From Lysinibacillus_B sp036662795 (GTDB lineage Bacteria > Bacillota > Bacilli > Bacillales_A > Planococcaceae): a stretch of 64,000 nucleotides of DNA. The position numbers and the translations under genes were made by a program. The stretch covers positions 86,601 through 150,600 of the forward strand of contig NZ_JBAFWZ010000008.1 of NCBI RefSeq assembly GCF_036662795.1. Direction: 5' to 3'. The notes under the pieces are model-generated. The model saw nothing but the letters and a program-made list of their open reading frames with translations, was not told where the DNA came from and did no database searches. Below, one piece after another: positions 53,521 through 61,651 of the stretch (its first letter is position 1; each line of letters opens with the position of its first letter).

Positions 53521-54681
53521 TTAGCTTACAAGCCCTACGATTTTTTGAGCACCGTCAGCCATTGAATCAGCAGCGACAATGTTCAAGCCAGACTCATTTA
53601 ATAATTGTTTTCCACGTTCTACATTTGTACCTTCAAGACGTACAACTAACGGTACCGCAAGACCGACTTGCTTTGCTGCTGTAATAACACCTTCAGCAAT
53701 AATGTCACATTTCATGATACCACCGAAAATATTGACGAAAATGCCTTTTACATTCGGATCAGATAGTATAATTTTAAATGCTTCTGTTACCTTTTCAGCA
53801 GTCGCACCGCCGCCAACATCTAAAAAGTTTGCCGGGCTTCCACCATAGTAGCTAATCGTATCCATCGTAGCCATTGCTAGCCCTGCACCATTGACCATGC
53901 AGCCGATGTTACCATCTAAAGAAATATAGCTTAAATCGTATTTTGACGCTTCAATTTCTTTTGGATCTTCTTCATCAAAGTCACGAAGCTCTAAGATATC
54001 CTTATGGCGATATAATGCATTACTATCAAAATTGAACTTTGCATCTAGTGCAACAACTTCATCATTCCCTGTCACAACAAGTGGATTAATCTCAACAATT
54101 GACGCATCTTTGTCAATAAACGCATCGTAAAGACCAAGCATAAGTTTTGCCGCTTTGTTAATTAGTTTCGCTGGAATATTCATATTAAACGCTATACGAC
54201 GTGCTTGGAAAGGTTGTAAGCCAACTACAGGGTCAATAACTTCCTTAAAGATTTTTTCCGGCGTCTCTTCAGCTACTTCTTCTATATCCATACCGCCTTC
54301 TTCAGAACCCATTAAAGTTACGCGTGAAGTTGCACGGTCTAAAACGAAACTTAAATAATACTCTTTGCGAATATCTGAGCCTTCCTCAATGTAAAGACGC
54401 TTTACCTCTTTACCTTCTGGGCCAGTCTGGTGTGTCACTAAAATTTTCCCTAGTAACTCCTTTGCATAAGAGCGTACTTCATCAAGGTTTTTAGCAATTT
54501 TTACGCCACCCGCTTTACCGCGACCACCTGCGTGGATTTGAGCTTTCACAACTGTTACATTGCTACCTAGCTCTTTTGCGACCTTAACTGCTTCATCTGG
54601 AGAAAAAGCAACTCGACCATTCGGAACTGCTACCCCATATTTTCTCAAGATTTCTTTCCCTTGATATTCATGGATATTCAT
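53521..54681 (-). CDS. sucC: Succinyl-CoA synthetase (ADP-forming) beta subunit
   Basis: SucC has the ATP-grasp nucleotide site and succinate pocket. It is 386 residues from the ATG at 54681 (MNIHEYQGKEILRKYG), which follows GGGAGG; the extra residues of a longer frame do not fit the family. Motifs are VKAQIHAGGRGKAGGVK near 50 and LDVGGGATAEKVTEAFKII and VNIFGGIMKCDIIAEG in the C-terminal domain. A good promoter lies about 50 bases upstream. Confidence 0.98.
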   Translation of the reverse strand: MNIHEYQGKEILRKYGVAVPNGRVAFSPDEAVKVAKELGSNVTVVKAQIHAGGRGKAGGVKIAKNLDEVRSYAKELLGKILVTHQTGPEGKEVKRLYIEEGSDIRKEYYLSFVLDRATSRVTLMGSEEGGMDIEEVAEETPEKIFKEVIDPVVGLQPFQARRIAFNMNIPAKLINKAAKLMLGLYDAFIDKDASIVEINPLVVTGNDEVVALDAKFNFDSNALYRHKDILELRDFDEEDPKEIEASKYDLSYISLDGNIGCMVNGAGLAMATMDTISYYGGSPANFLDVGGGATAEKVTEAFKIILSDPNVKGIFVNIFGGIMKCDIIAEGVITAAKQVGLAVPLVVRLEGTNVERGKQLLNESGLNIVAADSMADGAQKIVGLVS

Positions 54682-54729
54682 TTTGTATCCTCCCATCAAA
54701 CATTGAAAAATATTTTATTGCTATAATCT

Positions 54730-54758
54730 ATTTTATACAAACATTCAGACATTGTCTA
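54730..54758 (-). promoter_or_regulatory. Sigma-A-type promoter for sucCD
   Basis: On the minus strand, TAGACA (54753-54758), 17 bases, then TAAAAT (54730-54735); each hexamer matches five of six consensus bases. A small palindrome AGACAATGTCT overlaps the -35 and could be an operator. It lies between the ylqH terminator and sucC. Confidence 0.72.
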
Positions 54759-54824
54759 TATTCGTCTTTTATGCACAAAATTCAGTTAATTAGACATATA
54801 TATTCTATTTAGAGCGAAATATAT

Positions 54825-54861
54825 AAAAAAAACGTGCTAGTCATAAATCGACTAACACGCT
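54825..54861 (-). terminator. Terminator after ylqH
   Basis: Minus-strand arms CGTGTTAGTC and GACTAGCACG form ten pairs (one G-U) around a seven-base loop and are followed by a run of eight T. It begins at the ylqH stop codon. Confidence 0.92.
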
Positions 54862-55153
54862 AAAGGCTCTGTCTTAATTGTTCATGTTTGCGGTCTAGAT
54901 GGTAAATAAAAGCAAAAACCTCTGCTACTGCCTGATATAATTCCTCAGGGATAGATTCGTTCAAGTCTAGCTGTCCCAACAATTGAACAAGATTTGGGTC
55001 CTCATGTATTGGTACGTCATGAAGAGTTGCCTGCTCCAAAATATTTTCGGCAATTTTCCCCTTCCCCTTTGCAGTAACCTTTGGACCGGTAGCGTTTGAA
55101 GGATTATATGATAACGCAATTGCTTCTTTTCGTACATATTTCTTCTCGCTCAT
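54860..55153 (-). CDS. ylqH: Free-standing FlhB C-terminal-like protein (YlqH)
   Basis: This 97-residue protein resembles only the cytoplasmic C-terminal subdomain of FlhB. After ten residues it reads EAIALSYNPSNATGPKVTAKG, which lines up with the FlhB sequence just after the NPTH cleavage site (YAIALKYD...PRVIAKG). It ends PEELYQAVAEVFAFIYHLDRKH, like the FlhB end. There are no membrane helices and no NPTH. The start overlaps the ylqG stop as ATGA. It is the YlqH family of Bacillus; its role in export or elsewhere is not established to my knowledge. Confidence 0.9.
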   Translation of the reverse strand: MSEKKYVRKEAIALSYNPSNATGPKVTAKGKGKIAENILEQATLHDVPIHEDPNLVQLLGQLDLNESIPEELYQAVAEVFAFIYHLDRKHEQLRQSL

Positions 55154-57045
55154 ACGCGAATATCCACCCCACTATGCTCTTGGGTATCCTCTTTTGAATT
55201 TTGTGTGACTTTTTCTAACTTCTCTCGCTCAAACGGCTTTATAAAGACTCCTGACAATTGATAGTCCTTATCTGCTAACCCTTGCTTTAATGATAGTTTT
55301 AACGATTCTGCTAATCCATTTAAGTTTGGTTGATCATTAAATACATTAATTGTTACAATACGATTTTGAACTCCCATATCGATTACAGTTTCATTGAGGG
55401 ACTCCATATTCAAGTAAAACAGTACTCGTGCATAGTTTGCATCTATTTTTCCATCTTCCTTCATTCGGCCACTCCATTGTAGTGTAGCGTCCATTCTTTT
55501 GCCGAAAAATTCGAGTGGAACTTGCATAACTAATTGGTGATGATGTCCGTTATCGCCTGACAATATTTGCATGCCGTTCATTCTCGCCATTAGCATTTCT
55601 GCAGACTCACGAAGAGCAGTTGGAACCTGAATATCTTGTAATAATGACAATAGTTGTGGCTTAAGTTGCCCAGCTAATGCTTGTACATCGCCTGCCTTAT
55701 TTGAAAGTGCCGCCTCGTAACTTATTCCTAACCCCTTTAAAACCGTTTTAACTGCCTGCTCCATTGCTTTACTATCCACCGCAGATTGGACCTGAGCCTC
55801 AACCTGTACCACAGTGGCTCTTATAGAAGGTTGAGTAGATTCTGTACTTACTTTGACAAGCGCTCTTAATAATGCATCGTTTTGCTGCAACGTTGAATCT
55901 GATTTTAGTAAGGATAGTAGCTGGTCTTTCGATGTTAATTGGTTTTCATTTTGTGTAAATATTCGGCTTGGTGTATTATCTGAAAACGCTTGTATTAGCC
56001 TTTCTTGCATTTGTTTTGCAAACACGTCAATCGTTTGTTTACTTTGGGGTAGCTGTGCAAAACGATCCACTAGTTGCTGCAGTTGCATTTTTTGGTTGTT
56101 TGTGAGCAGACTTTCATTGCTTATCCAATCCTTGACGTTTTGAATTAGCCCTAGCGTTTGATCAGGCTTTGTTCCGACAATTTGCTGGATAAGCTGCCCC
56201 CCTTGAGCTTGATTGCCCGTTGGATTGTTCCCCGCAATTTTCTGCTGGGTTTGCCAGTTTTGTAGCGTCGCTGTTTTGGGCAGTATTCCAGACTCCTTTA
56301 ATACATTTAATGCTTGTAATTTGTCTGATACCGCTGCATTTGAATCCATTAGTACCTGCATCGAACGCGAGAGCAACAACCCGCCAATTTCCGCGTTTAG
56401 TGGCTTTGCAATCGTTGATAATTGTTGCATTAAATTTGTTTTAAGCTCCGAATTTATCGTTGTGGTATTAGCAAGCTGATTCATAAAATTTTGTAGAGTT
56501 GTACTTAACCCGTCTGTTTTCGACCCTTGTACAAGTGCCTGAAATACTTCATTTGTAAAGGGCATTTTTAATTCTACCATTCTTTGCATTGCAGCTAATG
56601 CTACTTGCTTAGGCACGTCTTGGGGCAAGTTCTTTAACCATTGCTCTGCCCTAATAAGCTGTTCGCGTGTAATCGGAATTTGCTCCTTCATAAAATGGCC
56701 CAGTACTTGCTGCATTTCAGTAGACTTTGGTAAATTCATAGATTCTAATAGCTGTGTCATCTGTTGTGCAGGTGTCATTGCTTGCCCCATAGGACTAGAA
56801 GCCACTTTAAGCTCTGTTTGAGCCCCCGTATTCGTAACTTGGAAAAAATGAGCATCTCCTACTTTTAACGGTGCTTCAAGCTTCGCTACTAACTTATGAT
56901 TTCCTACTTGGATTTCTGCCATCTGATCAGGATAAAGCTGTTTTATCGTTCCATGAAAAACTTGTCCTTCTCGTAACGTAAGGGGCTGATTCATTTGCAC
57001 ATTTTGCGTTTGTATTTGCGTTGGATTAAATGAAGTAAACGCCAA
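55150..57045 (-). CDS. ylqG: FliK-like hook-length-control-type protein (YlqG)
   Basis: This 631-residue protein is rich in Gln, Leu, Asn and Thr with few charged blocks. It starts MAFTSFNPTQIQTQNVQMNQ, has a compact N-terminal part (LREGQVFHGTIKQLYPDQMA), a long helical middle, and a C-terminal domain (VMQVPLEFFGKRMDATLQWS to LFYLNMESLNETVIDM and LKQGLADKDYQLSGVFIKPF) that resembles the FliK hook domain. The start is TTG at 57045, seven bases after GGGTG and just behind the rnhB stop. Pairing with ylqH mirrors the FliK-FlhB partnership. The function is inferred. Confidence 0.8.
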   Translation of the reverse strand: MAFTSFNPTQIQTQNVQMNQPLTLREGQVFHGTIKQLYPDQMAEIQVGNHKLVAKLEAPLKVGDAHFFQVTNTGAQTELKVASSPMGQAMTPAQQMTQLLESMNLPKSTEMQQVLGHFMKEQIPITREQLIRAEQWLKNLPQDVPKQVALAAMQRMVELKMPFTNEVFQALVQGSKTDGLSTTLQNFMNQLANTTTINSELKTNLMQQLSTIAKPLNAEIGGLLLSRSMQVLMDSNAAVSDKLQALNVLKESGILPKTATLQNWQTQQKIAGNNPTGNQAQGGQLIQQIVGTKPDQTLGLIQNVKDWISNESLLTNNQKMQLQQLVDRFAQLPQSKQTIDVFAKQMQERLIQAFSDNTPSRIFTQNENQLTSKDQLLSLLKSDSTLQQNDALLRALVKVSTESTQPSIRATVVQVEAQVQSAVDSKAMEQAVKTVLKGLGISYEAALSNKAGDVQALAGQLKPQLLSLLQDIQVPTALRESAEMLMARMNGMQILSGDNGHHHQLVMQVPLEFFGKRMDATLQWSGRMKEDGKIDANYARVLFYLNMESLNETVIDMGVQNRIVTINVFNDQPNLNGLAESLKLSLKQGLADKDYQLSGVFIKPFEREKLEKVTQNSKEDTQEHSGVDIRV

Positions 57046-57051
57046 TTCCTT

Positions 57052-57825
57052 TCACCCTTTCTGATGGATCATCGTCTTTATTGGCTCAAAGCTTTTTCTA
57101 TGGTGAACAGTTGGACCAAATTGCTTGAGCGCCTCTAAGTGTTGTTTAGTACCATATCCAGCATGCTGGTGGAATCCGTACTGCGGATATTGGTCGTGAA
57201 GCATTTCCATGTATTCATCCCGAGCAGTTTTAGCTAATATGGATGCAGCTGCAATGGCTAAACTTTTCGCATCCCCTTTAATAATTGAATGCTGAGGTAG
57301 TGCAATAGGTAGTGACATAGCATCTGCTATTACAACATCCGGCTCTATTTGTAAGCTTGTAATACTCTCTACCATTGATTGCTTTGTTGCCTCATATATA
57401 TTAATCGTATCAATCACTTCTGGAGGCTGAAAATGTATCGCATAGGCGACCGCTTGCTCTTTAATCTGCTCTACATAGCCTTGGCGCATTTCTTTAGATA
57501 GTTGCTTAGAGTCATTTATTCCAAGTAACGCCTCACAATAATTCGGAAGAATCACAGCGGCCGTTACAACAGGACCCGCTAGCGGACCTCGACCTGCCTC
57601 GTCTACTCCAGCAACCAAAGCTTCTATATGCGGTAAAAATGACGCATCAAACGCCATTTTTTTTCTATGCTCCTCTAGTATCTCTCTTTTTTTCTCTAGT
57701 CGTTTTTGAAATTGCACCCATGCCTTTTGAACAGCAGTTCGTTCATCCTGTTTAATTTCTTCCATCCACGGTTCAATATTTTCAGCAGCTTTTAATGAAG
57801 CTGTAATTTCCTTTATTGTTCTCAT
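57052..57825 (-). CDS. rnhB: Ribonuclease HII
   Basis: RNase HII removes ribonucleotides from DNA-RNA hybrids. It is 257 residues with the N-terminal extension of about 70 residues typical of Bacillus enzymes. The catalytic motif is VAGVDEAGRGPLAGPVV, followed by INDSKQLS and later DAMSLP and KGDAKSLAIAAASILAKTAR. The start at 57825 follows AGGAG. The ylqG start is six bases from its stop, so they are co-transcribed. Confidence 0.98.
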   Translation of the reverse strand: MRTIKEITASLKAAENIEPWMEEIKQDERTAVQKAWVQFQKRLEKKREILEEHRKKMAFDASFLPHIEALVAGVDEAGRGPLAGPVVTAAVILPNYCEALLGINDSKQLSKEMRQGYVEQIKEQAVAYAIHFQPPEVIDTINIYEATKQSMVESITSLQIEPDVVIADAMSLPIALPQHSIIKGDAKSLAIAAASILAKTARDEYMEMLHDQYPQYGFHQHAGYGTKQHLEALKQFGPTVHHRKSFEPIKTMIHQKG

Positions 57826-57860
57826 TACTAGACTCCTAAATTGTTCTATTATTTATATCG

Positions 57861-57888
57861 GTTATATTTCCTTAAATTATAAAGTAAA
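57861..57888 (-). promoter_or_regulatory. Candidate promoter for rnhB-ylqG-ylqH
   Basis: On the minus strand, TTTACT (57883-57888), 16 bases, then TATAAC (57861-57866). A perfect TATAAT at 57876-57881 is also present but has only a poor -35 inside the preceding terminator. The region is AT-rich, so chance matches are likely. Confidence 0.4.
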
Positions 57889-57917
57889 AAAGCCTTTCAC
57901 AAGAGTGAAAAGCCTTC
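57886..57917 (-). terminator. Terminator after rbgA
   Basis: Minus-strand arms AAGGCTTTTCAC and GTGAAAGGCTTT form 12 pairs (two G-U) around four bases and run into TTTTT. It lies just after the rbgA stop. Confidence 0.9.
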
Positions 57918-57924
57918 ATCTAAA

Positions 57925-58800
57925 TTATTGTGCTGTATTGTCTTTTTCCAGCGCCTCATCAACAAAGTCAAATGTTAATTTCCCTAAATACTGTGAACGT
58001 ATGTCTCGTACAATTAACTCAGACACTTGATCATAGTCCACTTCGCCCCCAGCACCGAATACTCTTCGTAGCTTTCCTATATGATCGAACGTTTGGACTA
58101 AATCTTCATGAACAAATGATAATCCATATCGCTCCTCCATTCGCGAAGGATAATGTAGCGCTAAAAACCGTAAGCCATATACAGCTAGGTCCTCCATATT
58201 CGTAATTGTGTCTTTTATCGCGCCCGTTAACGCTAGCTTATAGCCAACCTCTTGATCCTCAAATTTCGGCCATAGGATTCCTGGTGTATCAAGCAACTCT
58301 AACTCTTTTCCAACTTTTATCCATTGCTGTGCTTTAGTAACACCTGGCATATTCCCTGTTTTCGCGATATTTTTCTTTGCTAAACGATTGATTAAAGTCG
58401 ATTTTCCAACATTCGGGATTCCTACAATCATTGCGCGGATTGCTCGTGGCTTCATGCCCTTTGCCTTCATTCGCGCCCATTTCTCTGCTAAGATATCTTG
58501 AGCAGCTTTTGTGACCGTTTGCAATCCTTTTCCTTCTAGAGAGTTAATAGCGACTGCCTTATGTCCACGCTCCTCAAAATAGGCGATCCATTTACGAGTT
58601 TCTGTTTCATCTGCCATATCTTGCTTATTTAATATTAATAGGCGCGGTTTTTGATTAATCACTTGATCAATCATCGGATTTCTTGATGACAGTGGCAAAC
58701 GTGCATCCACTAATTCAAAAATAATATCTACTAGTTTTAATTTTTCCGATACTTCACGACGAGCCTTTGCCATATGTCCTGGGAACCATTGAATTGTCAT
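57925..58800 (-). CDS. rbgA: Ribosome biogenesis GTPase RbgA (YlqF)
   Basis: RbgA is needed for late 50S assembly. It is 291 residues with circularly permuted GTPase motifs: G4 NKQD (near 57) comes before G1 GIPNVGKSTLINRL (near 127) and G3 DTPGILWPKF. The N terminus reads MTIQWFPGHMAKARREVSEK, a family hallmark. The start at 58800 follows AGGAAG. A terminator of lepB lies only 34 bases before the start, leaving no room for a full promoter. Confidence 0.97.
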   Translation of the reverse strand: MTIQWFPGHMAKARREVSEKLKLVDIIFELVDARLPLSSRNPMIDQVINQKPRLLILNKQDMADETETRKWIAYFEERGHKAVAINSLEGKGLQTVTKAAQDILAEKWARMKAKGMKPRAIRAMIVGIPNVGKSTLINRLAKKNIAKTGNMPGVTKAQQWIKVGKELELLDTPGILWPKFEDQEVGYKLALTGAIKDTITNMEDLAVYGLRFLALHYPSRMEERYGLSFVHEDLVQTFDHIGKLRRVFGAGGEVDYDQVSELIVRDIRSQYLGKLTFDFVDEALEKDNTAQ

Positions 58801-58833
58801 ACAGTACTTCCTTTCTTACTTTACTAATTCAAA

Positions 58834-58863
58834 TGAAAAGAGGAGATTGTCCAAATCCCCTCT
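58834..58863 (-). terminator. Terminator between lepB and rbgA
   Basis: Minus-strand arms AGAGGGGATT and AATCTCCTCT form ten pairs (one G-U) around five bases, followed by TTTTCATTT. It is seven bases after the lepB stop and 34 before the rbgA start. Confidence 0.82.
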
Positions 58864-58869
58864 AGCATG

Positions 58870-59427
58870 TTATTTTACAATTTTAATTTCATTGATTGGC
58901 CAAAAAATGATATTTGTTCGACCGATTATTTCATCTTGGTTTACAATTCCGATATGACGACTGTCTTTACTGAAACGACGATTATCTCCCATCACAAACA
59001 CATGCCCCTCTGGAATAACATCTATTTTCGGCTCAATATCCTGTAATGTAAAGTCGCCCGTTAAATTGCCTTCTGTTAGCTGTGCTTTGTATGGATCTAA
59101 ATAAGGCTCAGCAATCGGTTCGCCGTTAATATAAAGCTGATCATCTTTGTATTCAACATGATCTCCCGGTAAACCAATAACGCGCTTAATATAATCCTTC
59201 TCTTCTGGAGCATGGAATACGACAATATCGAATCGGTCAAGTCCACCAATTTTGTTTACAATCATACGATCGCCATCTTCAAGGGTTGGCATCATGGAAT
59301 CACCATCTACTACAATCGGTGTAAATAAAAAATAACGAATGAACGCAGCAATAGCAAAAGCGATTAGAAGGGCTTTAATCCATTCCCAAAGTTCATTTTT
59401 TTCTTTCTGAGTTTTTTCCACGGTCAT
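58870..59427 (-). CDS. lepB: Type I signal peptidase (SipS/LepB family)
   Basis: This membrane protease cleaves signal peptides of exported proteins. It is 185 residues: one N-terminal membrane helix (about 18-36), catalytic Ser44 in DGDSMMPTLE, catalytic Lys81 in YIKRVIGLPGD, and GDNRRFSKDSRHIG. It belongs to the prokaryotic-type SipS/SipT group. The ATG at 59427 is very near the AGGGGG site; the GTG at 59421 is a possible alternative. It sits between rplS and rbgA. Confidence 0.95.
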   Translation of the reverse strand: MTVEKTQKEKNELWEWIKALLIAFAIAAFIRYFLFTPIVVDGDSMMPTLEDGDRMIVNKIGGLDRFDIVVFHAPEEKDYIKRVIGLPGDHVEYKDDQLYINGEPIAEPYLDPYKAQLTEGNLTGDFTLQDIEPKIDVIPEGHVFVMGDNRRFSKDSRHIGIVNQDEIIGRTNIIFWPINEIKIVK

Positions 59428-59449
59428 GTCCCCCTTGTCTATCCTCTAT

Positions 59450-59478
59450 ATTGTAAACGAAATATGTATTCTAAGCAA
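59450..59478 (-). promoter_or_regulatory. Candidate promoter for lepB
   Basis: On the minus strand, TTGCTT (59473-59478), 17 bases, then TACAAT (59450-59455). The predicted start falls about 15 bases before lepB. The rplS terminator is just upstream, so a dedicated promoter is expected here. Confidence 0.55.
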
Positions 59479-59544
59479 AAAAATAATCCGTCGTTGCGGG
59501 TATTTATAGCTTTTTGGGTACTATTGTTCTTCGTTTTATTCAAA

Positions 59545-59572
59545 AGAAAAGGAGCTTGCAAACACAAGCCCC
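59545..59572 (-). terminator. Terminator after rplS
   Basis: Minus-strand arms GGGGCTTG and CAAGCTCC form eight pairs (one G-U) around a short loop, followed by TTTTCTTTT. It lies 18 bases after the rplS stop. Confidence 0.82.
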
Positions 59573-59589
59573 AGTCTTTAAAAATTTTA

Positions 59590-59934
59590 TTATCGGATTT
59601 CTTTAATACGTGCAGCTTTACCACGTAGGTTACGTAGGTAGTAAAGTTTAGCGCGACGTACTTTACCGCGACGAGTAACTTCTAATTTAGCGATTTTTGG
59701 TGTGTGTACAGGGAATGTACGCTCAACACCTACACCGTAAGAAATTTTACGAACAGTGAAAGTTTCGCTAATGCCGCCACCGCGACGTTTGATTACTACG
59801 CCTTCGAATAACTGGATACGCTCACGAGTACCCTCTACAACTTTAACGTGTACTTTTACAGTGTCACCAGGACGGAACGCTGGTAAATCAGAACGTAGTT
59901 GTTCTTTAGTGATTTCTGTAATAATGTTTGACAT
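59590..59934 (-). CDS. rplS: 50S ribosomal protein L19
   Basis: L19 is 114 residues, the normal length, and sits at the 30S-50S interface. Motifs are FRPGDTVKVHVKVVEGTRER, VVIKRRGGGISETFTVRKIS and GVGVERTFPVHTPKIA. The start at 59934 follows AAGGAGAG. An L19-type leader with its own promoter precedes it, so it can be expressed apart from trmD. Confidence 0.98.
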   Translation of the reverse strand: MSNIITEITKEQLRSDLPAFRPGDTVKVHVKVVEGTRERIQLFEGVVIKRRGGGISETFTVRKISYGVGVERTFPVHTPKIAKLEVTRRGKVRRAKLYYLRNLRGKAARIKEIR

Positions 59935-60021
59935 AATTTTCTCTCCTTAGACAGATGCTCATGCACGCTCATGTTTGGCCACAGCGGAACACCGTAATTC
60001 AGTGCATTTTGCACAAACTGT
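59935..60021 (-). promoter_or_regulatory. Probable L19 leader (ribosomal autoregulation)
   Basis: Between the promoter and the rplS start are about 85 bases with matching elements TGCAC and GTGCA that can pair across an internal GTGTTCCGCTGTGG stretch. An L19 leader of similar size is known upstream of rplS in B. subtilis and relatives. I infer homology from position and length; the fold was not computed. Confidence 0.5.
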
Positions 60022-60051
60022 ATAATATCATACTTAAAATAAAAGCGTCAA
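60022..60051 (-). promoter_or_regulatory. Sigma-A-type promoter for rplS
   Basis: On the minus strand, TTGACG (60046-60051), 18 bases, then TATTAT (60022-60027); five of six matches in each. It lies in the trmD-rplS gap and gives a leader of about 80 bases. Confidence 0.75.
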
Positions 60052-60061
60052 GTAGTATTAC

Positions 60062-60793
60062 TTACAATTCTTCATTTTGTAGCTTTTCTAATATTTTTAG
60101 CTGCTTTGGTGTTAATTCTAGTGCATCGAGTAAGTCCGGTCGTCTTTCAATTGTACGCTTTAATGATTGTTCCATGCGCCATTCTTCGATTTTTGCATGA
60201 TTGCCGCTCGTGAGTACTTCTGGTACTTTCATGCCACGAAAATCAGCTGGACGCGTATAATGGGGGTGTTCAAGTAATCCCGTTGAAAACGAATCCTGGA
60301 TATGTGAATCAGCTTGCCCTAAGACACCTGGTAGCAGTCGAACGATGGCGTCAATAACCGTCATCGCAGGCAATTCACCACCAGTTAACACAAAATCCCC
60401 AATTGATATTTCATCAGTTACAAGATGCGTACGAATACGCTCGTCATACCCTTCATAATGCCCACATAGGAATACTACATCTTCCTCCTGAGCGAGCTCC
60501 TCAGCCTTTCTTTGCGTGAAGCGCTCTCCTTGTGGACACATTAATATAACACGTGGTGTACGTCCCTCTGTAATCTTTTCTACAGCATTAAACATAGGCT
60601 CTGGCTTTAACACCATACCAGCGCCTCCACCATACGGATAATCATCTACTTGTTTATGCTTATTGTCGCTAAATTCACGAATATCGGATACAGCAAGCTC
60701 GACTGCTCCTTTTTCCTGCGCCTTTTTTAAAATAGATGCTCCAAATACCCCTTGAAACATTTCTGGAAATAAACTTAATACATGAATCTTCAT
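60062..60793 (-). CDS. trmD: tRNA (guanine-37-N1)-methyltransferase TrmD
   Basis: TrmD makes m1G37 in tRNA and prevents frameshifts. It is 243 residues of the SPOUT trefoil-knot class: KIHVLSLFPEMFQGVFG start, DYPYGGGAGMVLKPEP, LCGHYEGYDERI and SIGDFVLTGGELPAMTVIDA. Its start overlaps the rimM stop by one base, so the pair is coupled. Confidence 0.98.
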   Translation of the reverse strand: MKIHVLSLFPEMFQGVFGASILKKAQEKGAVELAVSDIREFSDNKHKQVDDYPYGGGAGMVLKPEPMFNAVEKITEGRTPRVILMCPQGERFTQRKAEELAQEEDVVFLCGHYEGYDERIRTHLVTDEISIGDFVLTGGELPAMTVIDAIVRLLPGVLGQADSHIQDSFSTGLLEHPHYTRPADFRGMKVPEVLTSGNHAKIEEWRMEQSLKRTIERRPDLLDALELTPKQLKILEKLQNEEL

Positions 60794-61311
60794 TATAATA
60801 AGCCTTCCATCACATGAATAATAATTTTCTTTTCTTCGACATCAATTTCTTTCACGATATCTTCAATGTAAGGAATATAATGCTTTTTACCGCCCTTAGC
60901 CTTAATCTCCCACACATCATTTGCACCTGTTTGTAAAATATCCGTAACAACACCGATTAGCTCGCCTTCTTCTGAATACACTTCACAATCTTTAATTTCA
61001 AAGTGATAGTACTCATGTTCCTCTAGCTCATCATCTGCTAATTGATCCATCGTAACTTTTAACAACCCTTCTTTAAAAGGCTCCACTAAATTAATATTAT
61101 TCAACCCTTCAAACGTCAATAAAATAAAGTTTTTATGGCGACGTACACTTTCAACAGTAACCCAAATTGGACGTTTTTCTTCCTTTTTAAAAACAGCTAG
61201 CTTGCTACCAGGGACAAAACGTGCGTCTTCAAAATCAGTCGTCGATATTACACGCACTTCCCCTCTAATACCATGCGTATTTACAATACGACCTACGTTA
61301 AACCATTCCAT
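60793..61311 (-). CDS. rimM: 16S rRNA processing protein RimM
   Basis: RimM assists 30S head assembly via S19. It is 172 residues: an N-terminal barrel (WFNVGRIVNTHGIRGEVRVI) and a C-terminal PRC-barrel (YYHFEIKDCEVYSEEGELIG to VDVEEKKIIIHVMEGLL). Two ATGs (61314, 61311) are adjacent; the second sits seven bases from GAGG and is preferred. A long hairpin terminator lies only about 20 bases upstream. Confidence 0.96.
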   Translation of the reverse strand: MEWFNVGRIVNTHGIRGEVRVISTTDFEDARFVPGSKLAVFKKEEKRPIWVTVESVRRHKNFILLTFEGLNNINLVEPFKEGLLKVTMDQLADDELEEHEYYHFEIKDCEVYSEEGELIGVVTDILQTGANDVWEIKAKGGKKHYIPYIEDIVKEIDVEEKKIIIHVMEGLL

Positions 61312-61330
61312 CATATCACCTCTTGTATAG

Positions 61331-61368
61331 AAAAAGAGAAGAAAGCATTTTTGCCTCCTCCTCTTTTT
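61331..61368 (-). terminator. Long terminator hairpin between khpA and rimM
   Basis: Minus-strand arms of 17 bases pair throughout (three G-U) around an AAAA loop; the second arm ends CTCTTTTT. It lies 34 bases after khpA and 19 before rimM, so rimM-trmD depends on read-through of it or on regulated opening. Confidence 0.82.
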
Positions 61369-61402
61369 ATTGTGCGGATATTCTTACAGAATATCCTTTC
61401 TT

Positions 61403-61636
61403 TTAATCCAATATATCGACGTAAGTCTTTTTCTTATGGTACCCGCTTGCTGCTGAATAAACAATTGTACGAATCGCCTTTGCGACACGTCCTTGTTTGC
61501 CTATGACTTTCCCTCGATCCTCTGGATGAACAAAAAGCTTATAAACAACTCGACTAGCGTTTTCGTCCGTCTCAATACGAACGTCCTCTGGATAATCGAC
61601 TAATGGTTTCACGATTGTTTCAATCAGCTGCCTCAT
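61403..61636 (-). CDS. khpA: KH-domain RNA-binding protein KhpA (YlqC)
   Basis: This 77-residue protein is a single KH domain with the GxxG loop in GKVIGKQGRVAKAIR. In other Gram-positives KhpA pairs with KhpB to bind RNA and influence cell division. It lies between rpsP and rimM as in B. subtilis. The start at 61636 follows GGAGGT. Confidence 0.96.
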   Translation of the reverse strand: MRQLIETIVKPLVDYPEDVRIETDENASRVVYKLFVHPEDRGKVIGKQGRVAKAIRTIVYSAASGYHKKKTYVDILD

Positions 61637-61651
61637 GAGCGATACCTCCGA

